In this document: piece by piece, positions 38,284-47,200 of the stretch
Numbering within the stretch: the stretch's first letter is position 1
How the letters are laid out: every line of letters begins with the position of its first letter
Origin: Candidatus Aenigmatarchaeota archaeon
GTDB taxonomy: Archaea; Aenigmatarchaeota; Aenigmatarchaeia; CG10238-14; SCSR01
Assembly: GCA_030615205.1 (NCBI GenBank)
Contig: JAUWZS010000002.1
Location: 62,001 to 126,000, forward strand
Direction of reading: 5' to 3'
Length of the DNA stretch: 64,000 nt
Made by a program: the position numbers and the translations under genes
The notes under the pieces: generated by a model
Seen by the model: only the letters and a program-made list of their open reading frames with translations
The model's database searches: none
What the model was told of the DNA's origin: nothing

Positions 38284-39102
38284 TTGGATATTATGCCACC
38301 ATTTGTACAGGTTCATACAGCTAAACGCTGGTATTATGATTTTATCGGGTCTGATTATCATTTAGCTACAAGAACAAACTTACAAATTTATGAGAAAAAT
38401 TTAATAGAAACCACTAAAAGATTTAGAAAGAGTGGTCATGTAATTTTCATTGATGATGTAGATTCAAAAATTGAAGACACAATAGGAAAATACCATGATG
38501 AAATAACACCTACAACCAGAGATGTGCTTCTATGTGATAAAGACGGCGAAGCAGAATGCGCAAACAGAATAATCAAAATCTTATATGATTCAAATGAGAA
38601 ACAAGCTTACATTGGCGGTGTATATGAAGATGCATGTATTTTATCCTATACTGGATATCTTGCAACACATGGAATAAATGTTCATATTATAGAATCTTGT
38701 ACAGATGCTATACTTAGAGAAGATAGTTGTAAGATGTTAAGTTGTGTTGTTTTTTCCACAAATGAGAACGTGAACGTAATTCCCTATTCTAGAGAGAGAT
38801 TAAAAGTTATAAGAAGGGCAATCGAGCTTAGAGATAAGTTGAGAGATTGGAAAAACCTCGCCGAAGCTGAAAAAGCTCATTTAATCGAAGCAGCTTCAAA
38901 ATTCAAAACACGTTCAAACTATATTTTTAAACCATTTGCTCATTATGCTCATACAGATCTGAAAGAAAGTTTAGTCTTTGGCGATGAAAAGGATGTTATA
39001 ACATTAGCTGGTGAGAGAGGAATTACTGTATTTGAGGCTAGAAAATTATCGAGGGAGTTATATCATGATTTTATGAAGATGGCTCGTCAAAGAAACTTCT
39101 AA
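38284..39102 (+). CDS. Isochorismatase-like fold hydrolase, divergent
   Basis: HVIFIDDVDS...NEKQAYIGGVYEDACILSYTGYLATHGINVHIIESCTDAI resembles the isochorismatase Gv.td.CV..ta..a...gy.v.vv.D. Confidence 0.5.
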   Translation: MDIMPPFVQVHTAKRWYYDFIGSDYHLATRTNLQIYEKNLIETTKRFRKSGHVIFIDDVDSKIEDTIGKYHDEITPTTRDVLLCDKDGEAECANRIIKILYDSNEKQAYIGGVYEDACILSYTGYLATHGINVHIIESCTDAILREDSCKMLSCVVFSTNENVNVIPYSRERLKVIRRAIELRDKLRDWKNLAEAEKAHLIEAASKFKTRSNYIFKPFAHYAHTDLKESLVFGDEKDVITLAGERGITVFEARKLSRELYHDFMKMARQRNF

Positions 39103-39126
39103 GCTCGCACTATACTCCTTATTCTA

Positions 39127-39212
39127 TGCGGGAGGTGGGATTCGAACCCACGTATGCACTAAGCAACTGGCACCTCAAGCCAGCCGAATTGACCAGGCTA
39201 TCGGACCCCCGC
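39127..39212 (-). tRNA. tRNA-Leu(GAG), no intron
   Basis: GCGGGGG/CTCCCGC acceptor, A73; anticodon arm CTGGC-TTGAGGT-GCCAG; class II variable arm; T arm GTGGGTTCGAATCCCAC. Confidence 0.92.
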
Positions 39213-39221
39213 TGAGCTTGC

Positions 39222-40031
39222 TTAACTAAAGATTAATGAAAATAGCTTAAATATAATCTTTACTGCCAGAAACTCTGTTATCCCATTTTCTCCAAGCGGT
39301 CTTATTTCCACGCAATCCATGCCTAAAACCTTTTTCCCTTTAAGCACATCAATCAAAGACAAAAATTTTTCATATGTTAACCCGCCCGGCACAGAATACT
39401 TAACCGCTGGTGCAATCGAAGGATCAAAAACATCCATATCTACGCTTACATAAACAGCTGAATCACCAATAAAATCTCGCAGGCGTTGCTTAACGTCCAC
39501 CAAACCAACCTTAATTTTTTCGGCCGTAAAATAAAAAATCCTGTTTGATTTCATAAATTCCAATTCATCTTCATCACATGACCGCACACCGATGACTGCC
39601 ACATTCTTGCAATTCTCTTTTGCCAGCTCACACCACCTACGCAACCAGCAGGCATGGCTTTGCTTCGAACCTTCGTATTCATCTTTCAAATCCGCATGAC
39701 CATCAAAAACTATAAGCTTTGCATTTTCGGGTATTGCTTTCATCGCATGCAACGTTGCTGTATGCTCACTCGCTAGAATTAACGGCAGTTTTCCAGCAGA
39801 TACGATTTGCCTCGTTTTTTGTTCGACTTCCTCGAGCTTTACATCGCCTGCATCGTATATCCGTGCATGCTGCAATAGATTGCGTTGCTCGTCTATATCG
39901 AACGGCTCGACTAGTTGGCTGGCCTCACGCAACGATTGCGGACACTGCACTCCGAACGCTATAACATTTGCTTCTTGCTCAGAGAAAACATCGGTCACGA
40001 ACTTTACGTTCTTATGCTCATCTTTGTTCAT
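39222..40031 (-). CDS. speB: Agmatinase/arginase family ureohydrolase
   Basis: LIVFDGHADLKDEY; VYVSVDMDVFDPSIAPAVKYSVPGGLTYEKFL. Confidence 0.9.
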   Translation of the reverse strand: MNKDEHKNVKFVTDVFSEQEANVIAFGVQCPQSLREASQLVEPFDIDEQRNLLQHARIYDAGDVKLEEVEQKTRQIVSAGKLPLILASEHTATLHAMKAIPENAKLIVFDGHADLKDEYEGSKQSHACWLRRWCELAKENCKNVAVIGVRSCDEDELEFMKSNRIFYFTAEKIKVGLVDVKQRLRDFIGDSAVYVSVDMDVFDPSIAPAVKYSVPGGLTYEKFLSLIDVLKGKKVLGMDCVEIRPLGENGITEFLAVKIIFKLFSLIFS

Positions 40032-40092
40032 GTTTTTATTTTAGAACTCGTTAATTTAAAAATCAAAGCTTTTCAGAAATCAGAGCTTAAAA

Positions 40093-40206
40093 TCAATGCT
40101 TCAAAAATCTCCATATTACATCTTCATAGCTTTCTTTTTTATGCGTCTTGCGCCTGATGAGCTCGCGCTTTAGTCGCTTTGAAACTCCTATTGTTGTCTC
40201 GCTCAT
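40093..40206 (-). CDS. 37-aa RHH/antitoxin-like microprotein
   Basis: Manual translation: MSETTIGVSKRLKRELIRRKTHKKESYEDVIWRFLKH*. Pattern typical of short archaeal RHH/VapB-like proteins; not in ORF track. Confidence 0.6.
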   Translation of the reverse strand: MSETTIGVSKRLKRELIRRKTHKKESYEDVIWRFLKH

Positions 40207-40363
40207 TTGTATCTGAAAAAAAAGAAGATGTTAACAAATTTAAGGTTGTCGGCAGGGTTGCAAAAAATTTAAAAGGTTTGCGGTATTGTCAGCTATATAA
40301 TGTGATATAAGATGTTATATTTGAGTATAAACGTCTGGAAGAAGAGAAGAATCTGTTTTATTT

Positions 40364-43300
40364 ATGTTTTTTATTCCAAGTATAATTATGAGGAAAAAGG
40401 CTTTATTGCTGATTTTTTTTGCCATGCTTTCGTTTTTGACATCTATGATAAATGTTAAAGCAGTAGAGTATTTTGATGGTTGCAGGAGTTTATCTGCGCC
40501 TGGAACATACTACTTGAATTCAGATATAATAGATGATACTAGTACGACTTGCATTTTCATAAATGCAGATGATGTTACTCTTGATTGTCAGTGGCACATT
40601 ATAGATGGTATAGACACTACAGGAACACATGGCATCAAGTTAGACTGGGGACAGCAACGTATAACAATAAGAAATTGTATCATAAGAGACTGGGGAACAG
40701 GAATAGACGAAAGGGGTGGGAGTTATAATAAATTTACAAATTTAGAAGTTATAAGTAATACTGGAAATGGAATTCATTTCTACGAATATGCAAATTATAA
40801 TAATGTTACAAATGTTGTTGCCAACTATAACAATTATGGTATCTATCTGTATTGGCACTGTGATTATAATAATTTTACAAATGTTACAACCAATAACAAC
40901 AATTTTGATGGATTTTCCTTTAATGGTAACAACTACTATCAAATTTTAGATAACATAACTTCTAACAACAACGGAGATTATGGGATATATACAGATAATA
41001 GCAATGTTACTCTTAAAAACAGTTGGATAGCAAATAACGCAAATTGGGGATATTATCCGCATTCCGAAGATGCGTATCCTCATCATGCCTATAATAATTT
41101 TTTCAACAACACGAATAATGTCGAAGCATCAGCTTCTGTGGATTATTTCAATACAATAAGACAAAATGGGACAAGAATATATGGTATTGGAGATGAAATA
41201 GGGGGAAACTACTGGACAAACCCGAGTGGGACAGGCTATTCGGATACTTGCACAGACGATGATGGTGATTATTTTTGCGATATTCCATATGTTCTTTGGG
41301 CTGGTTTGCAGATTGACTATCTTCCACTAGGTGGTTGGTATCCAGAGCCAGTATGCACAGACGATGATGGTGACGGATATGCAATAGAAGGTGGCGATTG
41401 TGGACCTGTAGATTGTGATGATACTGATTCAAATGTTTACCCAGGTGCAATAGAACTATGCAATGGGGTAGATGATGATTGTGATGGAGTAATAGACGAA
41501 GATTTGACTCGAAGTTGTGGTTCTGGTGATTGTGCAGGAACAGAAACTTGTACTGATGGAGTTTGGGGAGATTGTTCAACCAAAGATGAGGATTGTGGAA
41601 CCTGTGCTTTATGTGACGCTGAAGGGGAATGTACAGTTTATGATGAAACACAGGATACAGATTGTCCTGTTACAGAATGTCCAGATAGTTGTGATCTAAT
41701 TCCAGATGATAATCCATTTACATGGGATTATGCTGACAATGTTCCAAATGAGTGTATTGGCTTATTCATCTGTTCCGATTACGATTGTAGCTACTCTCAT
41801 GATCGTAGTACAGAGTTTTGTGAAGCAGACTGTGAAACAGATGATGATTGTGATTACTTAGACGACGATTGTAATGATGGTGTATGTAATCTGGATACAC
41901 GCAATTGTGATGTTCAACACAAAGAGGATGGTACACCATGTGATAATGGCTTGTTCTGTAGTGTAAATGATCAATGCTTTTCTGGATTTTGTATTAGCGA
42001 AACTGAAAGGAGTTGCGATGATAGCCTTACATGTACTGAAGATAGTTGTGATGAGACGAATGATGAGTGTGATAATGATTTATTATCAGGCAAATGTTTG
42101 ATTGAAGGTGTATGTTATGATGATGAAGATCTGAATCCAACTAATGAATGCCAAGAATGTATATCAAGCACTAGCACAGACACTTGGAGTAATGATGATA
42201 CAAATACTTGCAATGATGATTTGTTTTGTACTGTAGAAGATTATTGCTATGCAGGAATATGCGAAGGCTATCCCAGAGATTGCTCTGCCAATGATTTACC
42301 AGAAATAGCCACATGTATAAACGACCCTGATCTGAATCCATTAACATGGGATTACTTTACTGGATTTACATCAATATGTGATGAGGACTTATACGTTTGT
42401 ACAGTAGGAACTTATTCATACACTCACACCTGCGACATAGTAGATTGTGGTGCAGAGTGCGAATCTGATGTTGACTGCACAGCAACAGAATGCGACCACC
42501 TAGATGGATGTTATGATGGAACATACAGAGATTATTTTGATGTTCCTAATTCCTGTCAAGGAGACTGTACGTGTACTTCTGATCCATGTGAAATTTATGT
42601 TGAGGTTGTAACAGACTTAGATGGAGATGCATATGATATAGAGTGCGATGGTGATTGTGATGATTCAGATGAAAGCATATATACAGGAGCACCTGAACTA
42701 TGTGATGGTTTAGACAATGATTGCGATGGTTTGATAGATGAAGACTTCCCAGATTTAGGTCAACCTTGTTCTGTTGGTATAGGTGTATGTGAGAGAAGTG
42801 GAATAATGATATGTAGTATCGATGGATTATCAACAATATGTGATGCAACTCCTGGGGACCCAACACCTGAACTTTGCGATAATAAAGACAATAACTGTAA
42901 TGGGCAAGTTGATGAAACTATTTGCGGAGAAGAAACAGATGCAGATTGTGATGGAGTAAATGATTGCACAACAGACAAATGTCTTGGTACAAATCTTTGG
43001 AACGCAACTCAGAGTCTCAAACCAATTCACTACGACAGTACAAACATAGACATGACAGCCACATACGGCTGCAGCTGTGCGCAAATCCTGTACTGCAAAC
43101 CTGGTAAAAACATCGGTGAAGATAAGTTCGGATGCAGCCAAGGCACAATCAATGTTTGGACAGCTCAGCAAGGTTGGGCACCAGATTGCCAAATAGACGG
43201 AGTGGTTGCTATGGAAGGAATTAGCAAACCATTCTTCGAGAACACTGATGATGATTGGATAGTGGATATACTTGATGTGGACAATGACAATGATGGTTTT

Positions 43301-43399
43301 CTCGACCATGAAGATGACATGATTGAAGACAGAGACCTGCCAGGAGACCCAGATTATGGAATACCAGACTGGCACCCAAAATCAAAGCATAGGCAATAG
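40364..43399 (+). CDS. Large secreted Cys/Asp-rich protein: N-terminal parallel beta-helix (NosD-like) plus MopE-type putative metal-binding repeats
   Basis: Hydrophobic signal-like N-terminus; N-rich repeats (NYNNVTNVVANYNNYGIYL...); repeated DDDGDGYAIEGGDCGPVDCDDTDSNVYPGAIELCNGVDDDCDGVIDEDL and CDGDCDDSDESIYTGAPELCDGLDNDCDGLIDEDF. Confidence 0.85.
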   Translation: MFFIPSIIMRKKALLLIFFAMLSFLTSMINVKAVEYFDGCRSLSAPGTYYLNSDIIDDTSTTCIFINADDVTLDCQWHIIDGIDTTGTHGIKLDWGQQRITIRNCIIRDWGTGIDERGGSYNKFTNLEVISNTGNGIHFYEYANYNNVTNVVANYNNYGIYLYWHCDYNNFTNVTTNNNNFDGFSFNGNNYYQILDNITSNNNGDYGIYTDNSNVTLKNSWIANNANWGYYPHSEDAYPHHAYNNFFNNTNNVEASASVDYFNTIRQNGTRIYGIGDEIGGNYWTNPSGTGYSDTCTDDDGDYFCDIPYVLWAGLQIDYLPLGGWYPEPVCTDDDGDGYAIEGGDCGPVDCDDTDSNVYPGAIELCNGVDDDCDGVIDEDLTRSCGSGDCAGTETCTDGVWGDCSTKDEDCGTCALCDAEGECTVYDETQDTDCPVTECPDSCDLIPDDNPFTWDYADNVPNECIGLFICSDYDCSYSHDRSTEFCEADCETDDDCDYLDDDCNDGVCNLDTRNCDVQHKEDGTPCDNGLFCSVNDQCFSGFCISETERSCDDSLTCTEDSCDETNDECDNDLLSGKCLIEGVCYDDEDLNPTNECQECISSTSTDTWSNDDTNTCNDDLFCTVEDYCYAGICEGYPRDCSANDLPEIATCINDPDLNPLTWDYFTGFTSICDEDLYVCTVGTYSYTHTCDIVDCGAECESDVDCTATECDHLDGCYDGTYRDYFDVPNSCQGDCTCTSDPCEIYVEVVTDLDGDAYDIECDGDCDDSDESIYTGAPELCDGLDNDCDGLIDEDFPDLGQPCSVGIGVCERSGIMICSIDGLSTICDATPGDPTPELCDNKDNNCNGQVDETICGEETDADCDGVNDCTTDKCLGTNLWNATQSLKPIHYDSTNIDMTATYGCSCAQILYCKPGKNIGEDKFGCSQGTINVWTAQQGWAPDCQIDGVVAMEGISKPFFENTDDDWIVDILDVDNDNDGFLDHEDDMIEDRDLPGDPDYGIPDWHPKSKHRQ

Positions 43400-43416
43400 T
43401 TCAAATTCTAAAGTAA

Positions 43417-43567
43417 TGCTCCCGACGGGATTTGAACCCGTGCCATCAGGTATCTACGTTAACTTTTTTTATTTTTTGTTTTTTGCTGTCATAGTCTTTT
43501 ACGACTCTACGCTTTCCAAGTATAACTCGAAAGCCTGAGATCCTTGACCGGACTAGACGACGGGAGC
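43417..43567 (-). tRNA. tRNA-Glu(TTC) with predicted 76-nt intron at 43452..43527 (position 37/38)
   Basis: GCTCCCG/CGGGAGC, A73; anticodon stem TCAGG/CCTGA; loop CTTTCG-[76 nt]-A; T arm ACGGGTTCAAATCCCGT; exons total 75 nt. Confidence 0.88.
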
Positions 43568-43650
43568 TTTTGGTTTAATTCGAATTAAACTTTAACTAAT
43601 ATAATATTTAGGTATTTATAGATTTTTGTTTTGATAGTCTTCAGAAATAT

Positions 43651-44796
43651 TTAATCCATTATTTCAATATTGTTGATAAGCTCTTCCATGTCTGTTAATA
43701 TGAGTTCCAATTGTTTATCGTCTGCTCGTTCTATATTGGCTTTAACTGATGTTTCATTAACGTATTTCCAACCTTCACCGGGAACATATACCTCTATCGG
43801 GCATGATAATGATAAACAACTATTTACATAAGATTTTCTTTCACCATACCAAGCATTAAGGCCTACCTTTCTAGGTTCACCAAAAAGTGTGACACCACTA
43901 ATGTCAGCATTAGGTCCTGTAGTAAGTTCTTGCGAATTTAAGCTTATAGTTTTTCTCCCTGGAGATACTGCAAATATTACTTTCATCTCGCCATAAGGTT
44001 TCTTCAATTTACTTTCAACACATTTATCATCCTCACCATAAAATATTTCTTTGTATGAGCTGATTCTTCTAAGATTAGGAGGCACGCATTCTTTCAGCTT
44101 TCCATCAAGCTCTTCCCAACGTTGTTTCAGGGATTCAACCTGCTCTGTGAATTTTGGATCAGTGAGGAGCGTTTTTACAGCTCTTACCACTTTTCTTCTT
44201 TCAGTTTTTAAACTTTCAATTTTATCACGAACATCTATTAAATCACGTGCCACTGCTTGGGGATTACCCCCACCTTCATTCTTAGACCATTTTGTAATAA
44301 GTGGTATGGTATCAATTTGTTCTCTTATCTTTTTAATTTTTTTCCTGCTTAACCTCTTACGCGTGTCGGCTATTGGCTTCATAATATCAATAAGTCTGTC
44401 CAAGGACAGTTCTTCTTGCTGCCTCGCGTCAATCGCTTCACGCAAGAGTGGATATTTTCCTAGCGCCTTTGGCAAAGGCAGCTCTAGATCCCTATAATAG
44501 ACTTTCAGCTCCATTCTTTTTACGTGGGAAAGATGTTTAAGAATTTCTTCAGGAGTGAGTTTTGATAAATTCGTGTCTGATATATAGCTTATTATATGCG
44601 GCACATATTGATGATCTACAGAATGCCATTCGTGTAAGACTTCGACACCGTCTTGAGAAAAATTTATTTTATTTCTTGCTCCAGGAGCATCACGAACCAG
44701 ATAAAATTTAGTTTCTTCAAAGGCTTCCTTATACAGATCCTCGAATTTTTTTGCTTCCTGTTGAGCTTTTTCAAATATCTCATGTAGATTTATCAT
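43651..44796 (-). CDS. Hypothetical protein, 381 aa
   Basis: Long ORF; helical N-half, beta-rich C-half; overlaps the next gene by 4 nt. Confidence 0.65.
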   Translation of the reverse strand: MINLHEIFEKAQQEAKKFEDLYKEAFEETKFYLVRDAPGARNKINFSQDGVEVLHEWHSVDHQYVPHIISYISDTNLSKLTPEEILKHLSHVKRMELKVYYRDLELPLPKALGKYPLLREAIDARQQEELSLDRLIDIMKPIADTRKRLSRKKIKKIREQIDTIPLITKWSKNEGGGNPQAVARDLIDVRDKIESLKTERRKVVRAVKTLLTDPKFTEQVESLKQRWEELDGKLKECVPPNLRRISSYKEIFYGEDDKCVESKLKKPYGEMKVIFAVSPGRKTISLNSQELTTGPNADISGVTLFGEPRKVGLNAWYGERKSYVNSCLSLSCPIEVYVPGEGWKYVNETSVKANIERADDKQLELILTDMEELINNIEIMD

Positions 44797-45098
44797 AATT
44801 GCTTAATAGGTGATAAAAGATTTAAGTCTGTTTCTTCGGAATCATTTTTTTCAAGGTAGTAAACTTCACAACTCCAGCAAGCCAATAGATTATGATATTC
44901 ATGTTCGCATAAAAATACAATTTCATTATTTTCAAACAAATCTAACATAGAAATAGCAAAAGCTCTTTTAAACCATCTTCTAGATTTCTTTCTTCTACCT
45001 GATTTCTGATTTTTTTCAAAATAGTTATATAAACGTCCGTAATTTACATGTCCTTTTCTTTTTAGATATTGTCGCAGAGTTTGTTCTAACTTTGTCAT
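44793..45098 (-). CDS. Hypothetical protein, 101 aa
   Basis: 4-nt overlap with the downstream gene implies translational coupling. Confidence 0.6.
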   Translation of the reverse strand: MTKLEQTLRQYLKRKGHVNYGRLYNYFEKNQKSGRRKKSRRWFKRAFAISMLDLFENNEIVFLCEHEYHNLLACWSCEVYYLEKNDSEETDLNLLSPIKQL

Positions 45099-45139
45099 TC
45101 ATTAAAGAATTTGTTGTTAACAGTTATATTGGTTATGAG

Positions 45140-45228
45140 TGGGCCGGGTGAGATTTGAACTCACGACCGCTCGGTGTCTGATTTTTTATTATCAGCCGAG
45201 TGCTCTAACCAAACTAAGCCACCGGCCC
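45140..45228 (-). tRNA. tRNA-Ile(GAT) with predicted 14-nt intron at 45176..45189 (position 37/38)
   Basis: GGGCCGG/CCGGCCC, A73; CTCGG/CCGAG enclosing CTGATAATAAAAAATCAGACA; CTGAT/ATCAG pairing; T arm GTGAGTTCAAATCTCAC. Confidence 0.9.
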
Positions 45229-45339
45229 TTTGTTGAACAGTAACTTATATTAAATTGTTGTTACTTAAGCTTTTTTATTAACTTACGCACAACCGTTAAG
45301 CTTTTTATTACCAATTTCCGCAATTGTTTTACAGGTTGA

Positions 45340-45453
45340 GGGCCGATAGATCAATGGTAGAAACTTTTGGAAAAAGTTTCATCAAAACCAAAAGTTGTCA
45401 ATATCGCTTCCCTCGCACGGAAGAGGCTCCGGGTTCGAGTCCCGGTCGGTCCA
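45340..45453 (+). tRNA. tRNA-Ala(CGC) with predicted 42-nt intron in the D-stem, 45362..45403 (approximately position 23/24)
   Basis: GGGCCGA/TCGGTCC with G3-U70 and A73; anticodon arm CTTCC-CTCGCAC-GGAAG; T arm CCGGGTTCGAGTCCCGG; D arm GATC-AATGGTA-GA[42 nt]TC. Confidence 0.85.
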
Positions 45454-45513
45454 CTTTTTTATAAAAGTTAATATAGAGAAGTCAGAGGCTAAAGATGTCA
45501 GAGGTTAGAAGCT

Positions 45514-47184
45514 ATGGCTAAAGTTGGCGTACTTGGATATGGAGTTTATATACCTAGAGAAAGGATTCAAAGTGAGCTTGTATTAAGGGCTAGAGAAAGT
45601 GGACATCCAAAGTTGCGCAATCGTATATCTCGACTTCAGCGTGGCCTGCTTCTTAAAAATAAGGCCATAGCCAGCATTTATGAAGACTCTGCAACTCTTG
45701 CTTATGAGGCAGCATCGAATGCGCTCAGGATGTCCGGTGTTTATCCTGAAGATATAGGAGCTGTTATTGTTGGGACCGAAGACAAACCGTATGCAGTAAA
45801 AACAATAGCAACACAAGTTGGATCTTGGGTTGGTGCTGGTAAACGTAAGCATGTATTTGATATCGAGTGTGCCTGCAATGGTGGTATCGAAGCTATTGCT
45901 ATAGTTAAGGCTTTTGTTGCTTCTAGGAGTATGGAATGTGGAATAGGCATTGGCACAGATGTTTCAGGAGCTCCTAAAAAAGATGATCTAGAGTATGCTG
46001 TAGGCGCCGGTGCTGTAGGAGGAGTGGTTGGTAGAGGCACAGACGACGAACTTATCGGAGAGCTTTTTCCAGGTATACCATATTCTTCTGATTATACTGA
46101 TTTCTGGAGAAGAGAAGGACAGAAACATCCAAGCCATTTTGGGCCTACCACAGCTGACGCGTATATTGAGCATGTGGGCGGTGCTGTGATTGGTGTCTTG
46201 GAAAAATACCCAAAGATCCCTTTGGCCAAGTTTGATCATATAGCCCCGCACGAGCCTAATGGCTATATGCCAAAAAAGGCTTTCCGTGCATTTGTACCAG
46301 AACAAATTGAAAAAATAAAAAGCAAACCAGAAGATAAGAGAAGTCCAGCCGATAAAGCATCGTTGAAAATCGATGAATTGTTAGAACTTAAAGGCTTGAA
46401 AGATAGAGCTAGGCTGACAGATGAGGACATTAAAACTAAACTAGAGCCGAATTTGAAACCTGTTCTAGAAATCGGTAATACATATGCTGCACAAACCGGT
46501 ATAGTTCTTTCGTACATTTTAGATAGGGCAAAACCTTATGAAAAAGTCCTAGTGGTGTCTTATGGATCAGGCGCGCAGGCTCTTGGAGCACCATTTGAAG
46601 TTTTACCTGGAATCGAAGAAAAGAGGGGAATTGTACCAAGCGTCCAGGACTATATAGACAGGATGGTTAAAATAAGGATCAATACTTATAAGACTTTATT
46701 CAAAGAGCGAATGAAAAGATGGAGTGCTAGGCATCTAGTATCTAGAAAAATTGTTGGTGATATAGAACCAGCTAAAGGTAATAAAGAATTTTATGATATC
46801 TCTATTTGTAAACAGTGCGGAGCAATATACACGCCTGGAAGGAACTGCCTTAATGCAAAACACAAACCAAGTGAAGTGACGCATCTTGCCATGCCCAAAA
46901 AAGCTAGATTGAAAAAGTTTACTGTACACTCTTTGAGAAAATCACTCAGGAAACGGGCTTCTGATATTATGCTCAAAGACAAAGTGATCCTGGTGGATTG
47001 CAAAGCAAAAGATTTAGAGCTCGGCATGGAATTGGAACCAGTTATTAGAAGAGTCGACCATGATGGAAAGGCCGGGCTGATCCATTACACCTGGGCGTAT
47101 AGACCATTGTTTAGAGATAGTGAGCAATATCTCGCTCGTGCAGAGCTTTCTCGCGCAAAAGTACCTCAAACATTAAAATCTTAG
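45514..47184 (+). CDS. HMG-CoA synthase fused to C-terminal DUF35-like zinc-ribbon/OB domain
   Basis: VGVLGYGVYIPRERI...VIVGTEDKPYAVKTIATQVGSWVG...FDIECACNGGIEAIAIVKAFV; C-terminal CKQCGAIYTPGRNCLNAKH plus OB-like region. Confidence 0.85.
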   Translation: MAKVGVLGYGVYIPRERIQSELVLRARESGHPKLRNRISRLQRGLLLKNKAIASIYEDSATLAYEAASNALRMSGVYPEDIGAVIVGTEDKPYAVKTIATQVGSWVGAGKRKHVFDIECACNGGIEAIAIVKAFVASRSMECGIGIGTDVSGAPKKDDLEYAVGAGAVGGVVGRGTDDELIGELFPGIPYSSDYTDFWRREGQKHPSHFGPTTADAYIEHVGGAVIGVLEKYPKIPLAKFDHIAPHEPNGYMPKKAFRAFVPEQIEKIKSKPEDKRSPADKASLKIDELLELKGLKDRARLTDEDIKTKLEPNLKPVLEIGNTYAAQTGIVLSYILDRAKPYEKVLVVSYGSGAQALGAPFEVLPGIEEKRGIVPSVQDYIDRMVKIRINTYKTLFKERMKRWSARHLVSRKIVGDIEPAKGNKEFYDISICKQCGAIYTPGRNCLNAKHKPSEVTHLAMPKKARLKKFTVHSLRKSLRKRASDIMLKDKVILVDCKAKDLELGMELEPVIRRVDHDGKAGLIHYTWAYRPLFRDSEQYLARAELSRAKVPQTLKS

Positions 47185-47200
47185 AATCAATTAATTTATC

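Noticed and set aside
41148-41651. Minus-strand His-rich ORF opposite the large surface protein
   Set aside because: Antisense to repetitive Asp/Cys codons of a clear CDS. His-rich composition is a codon-complement artefact.
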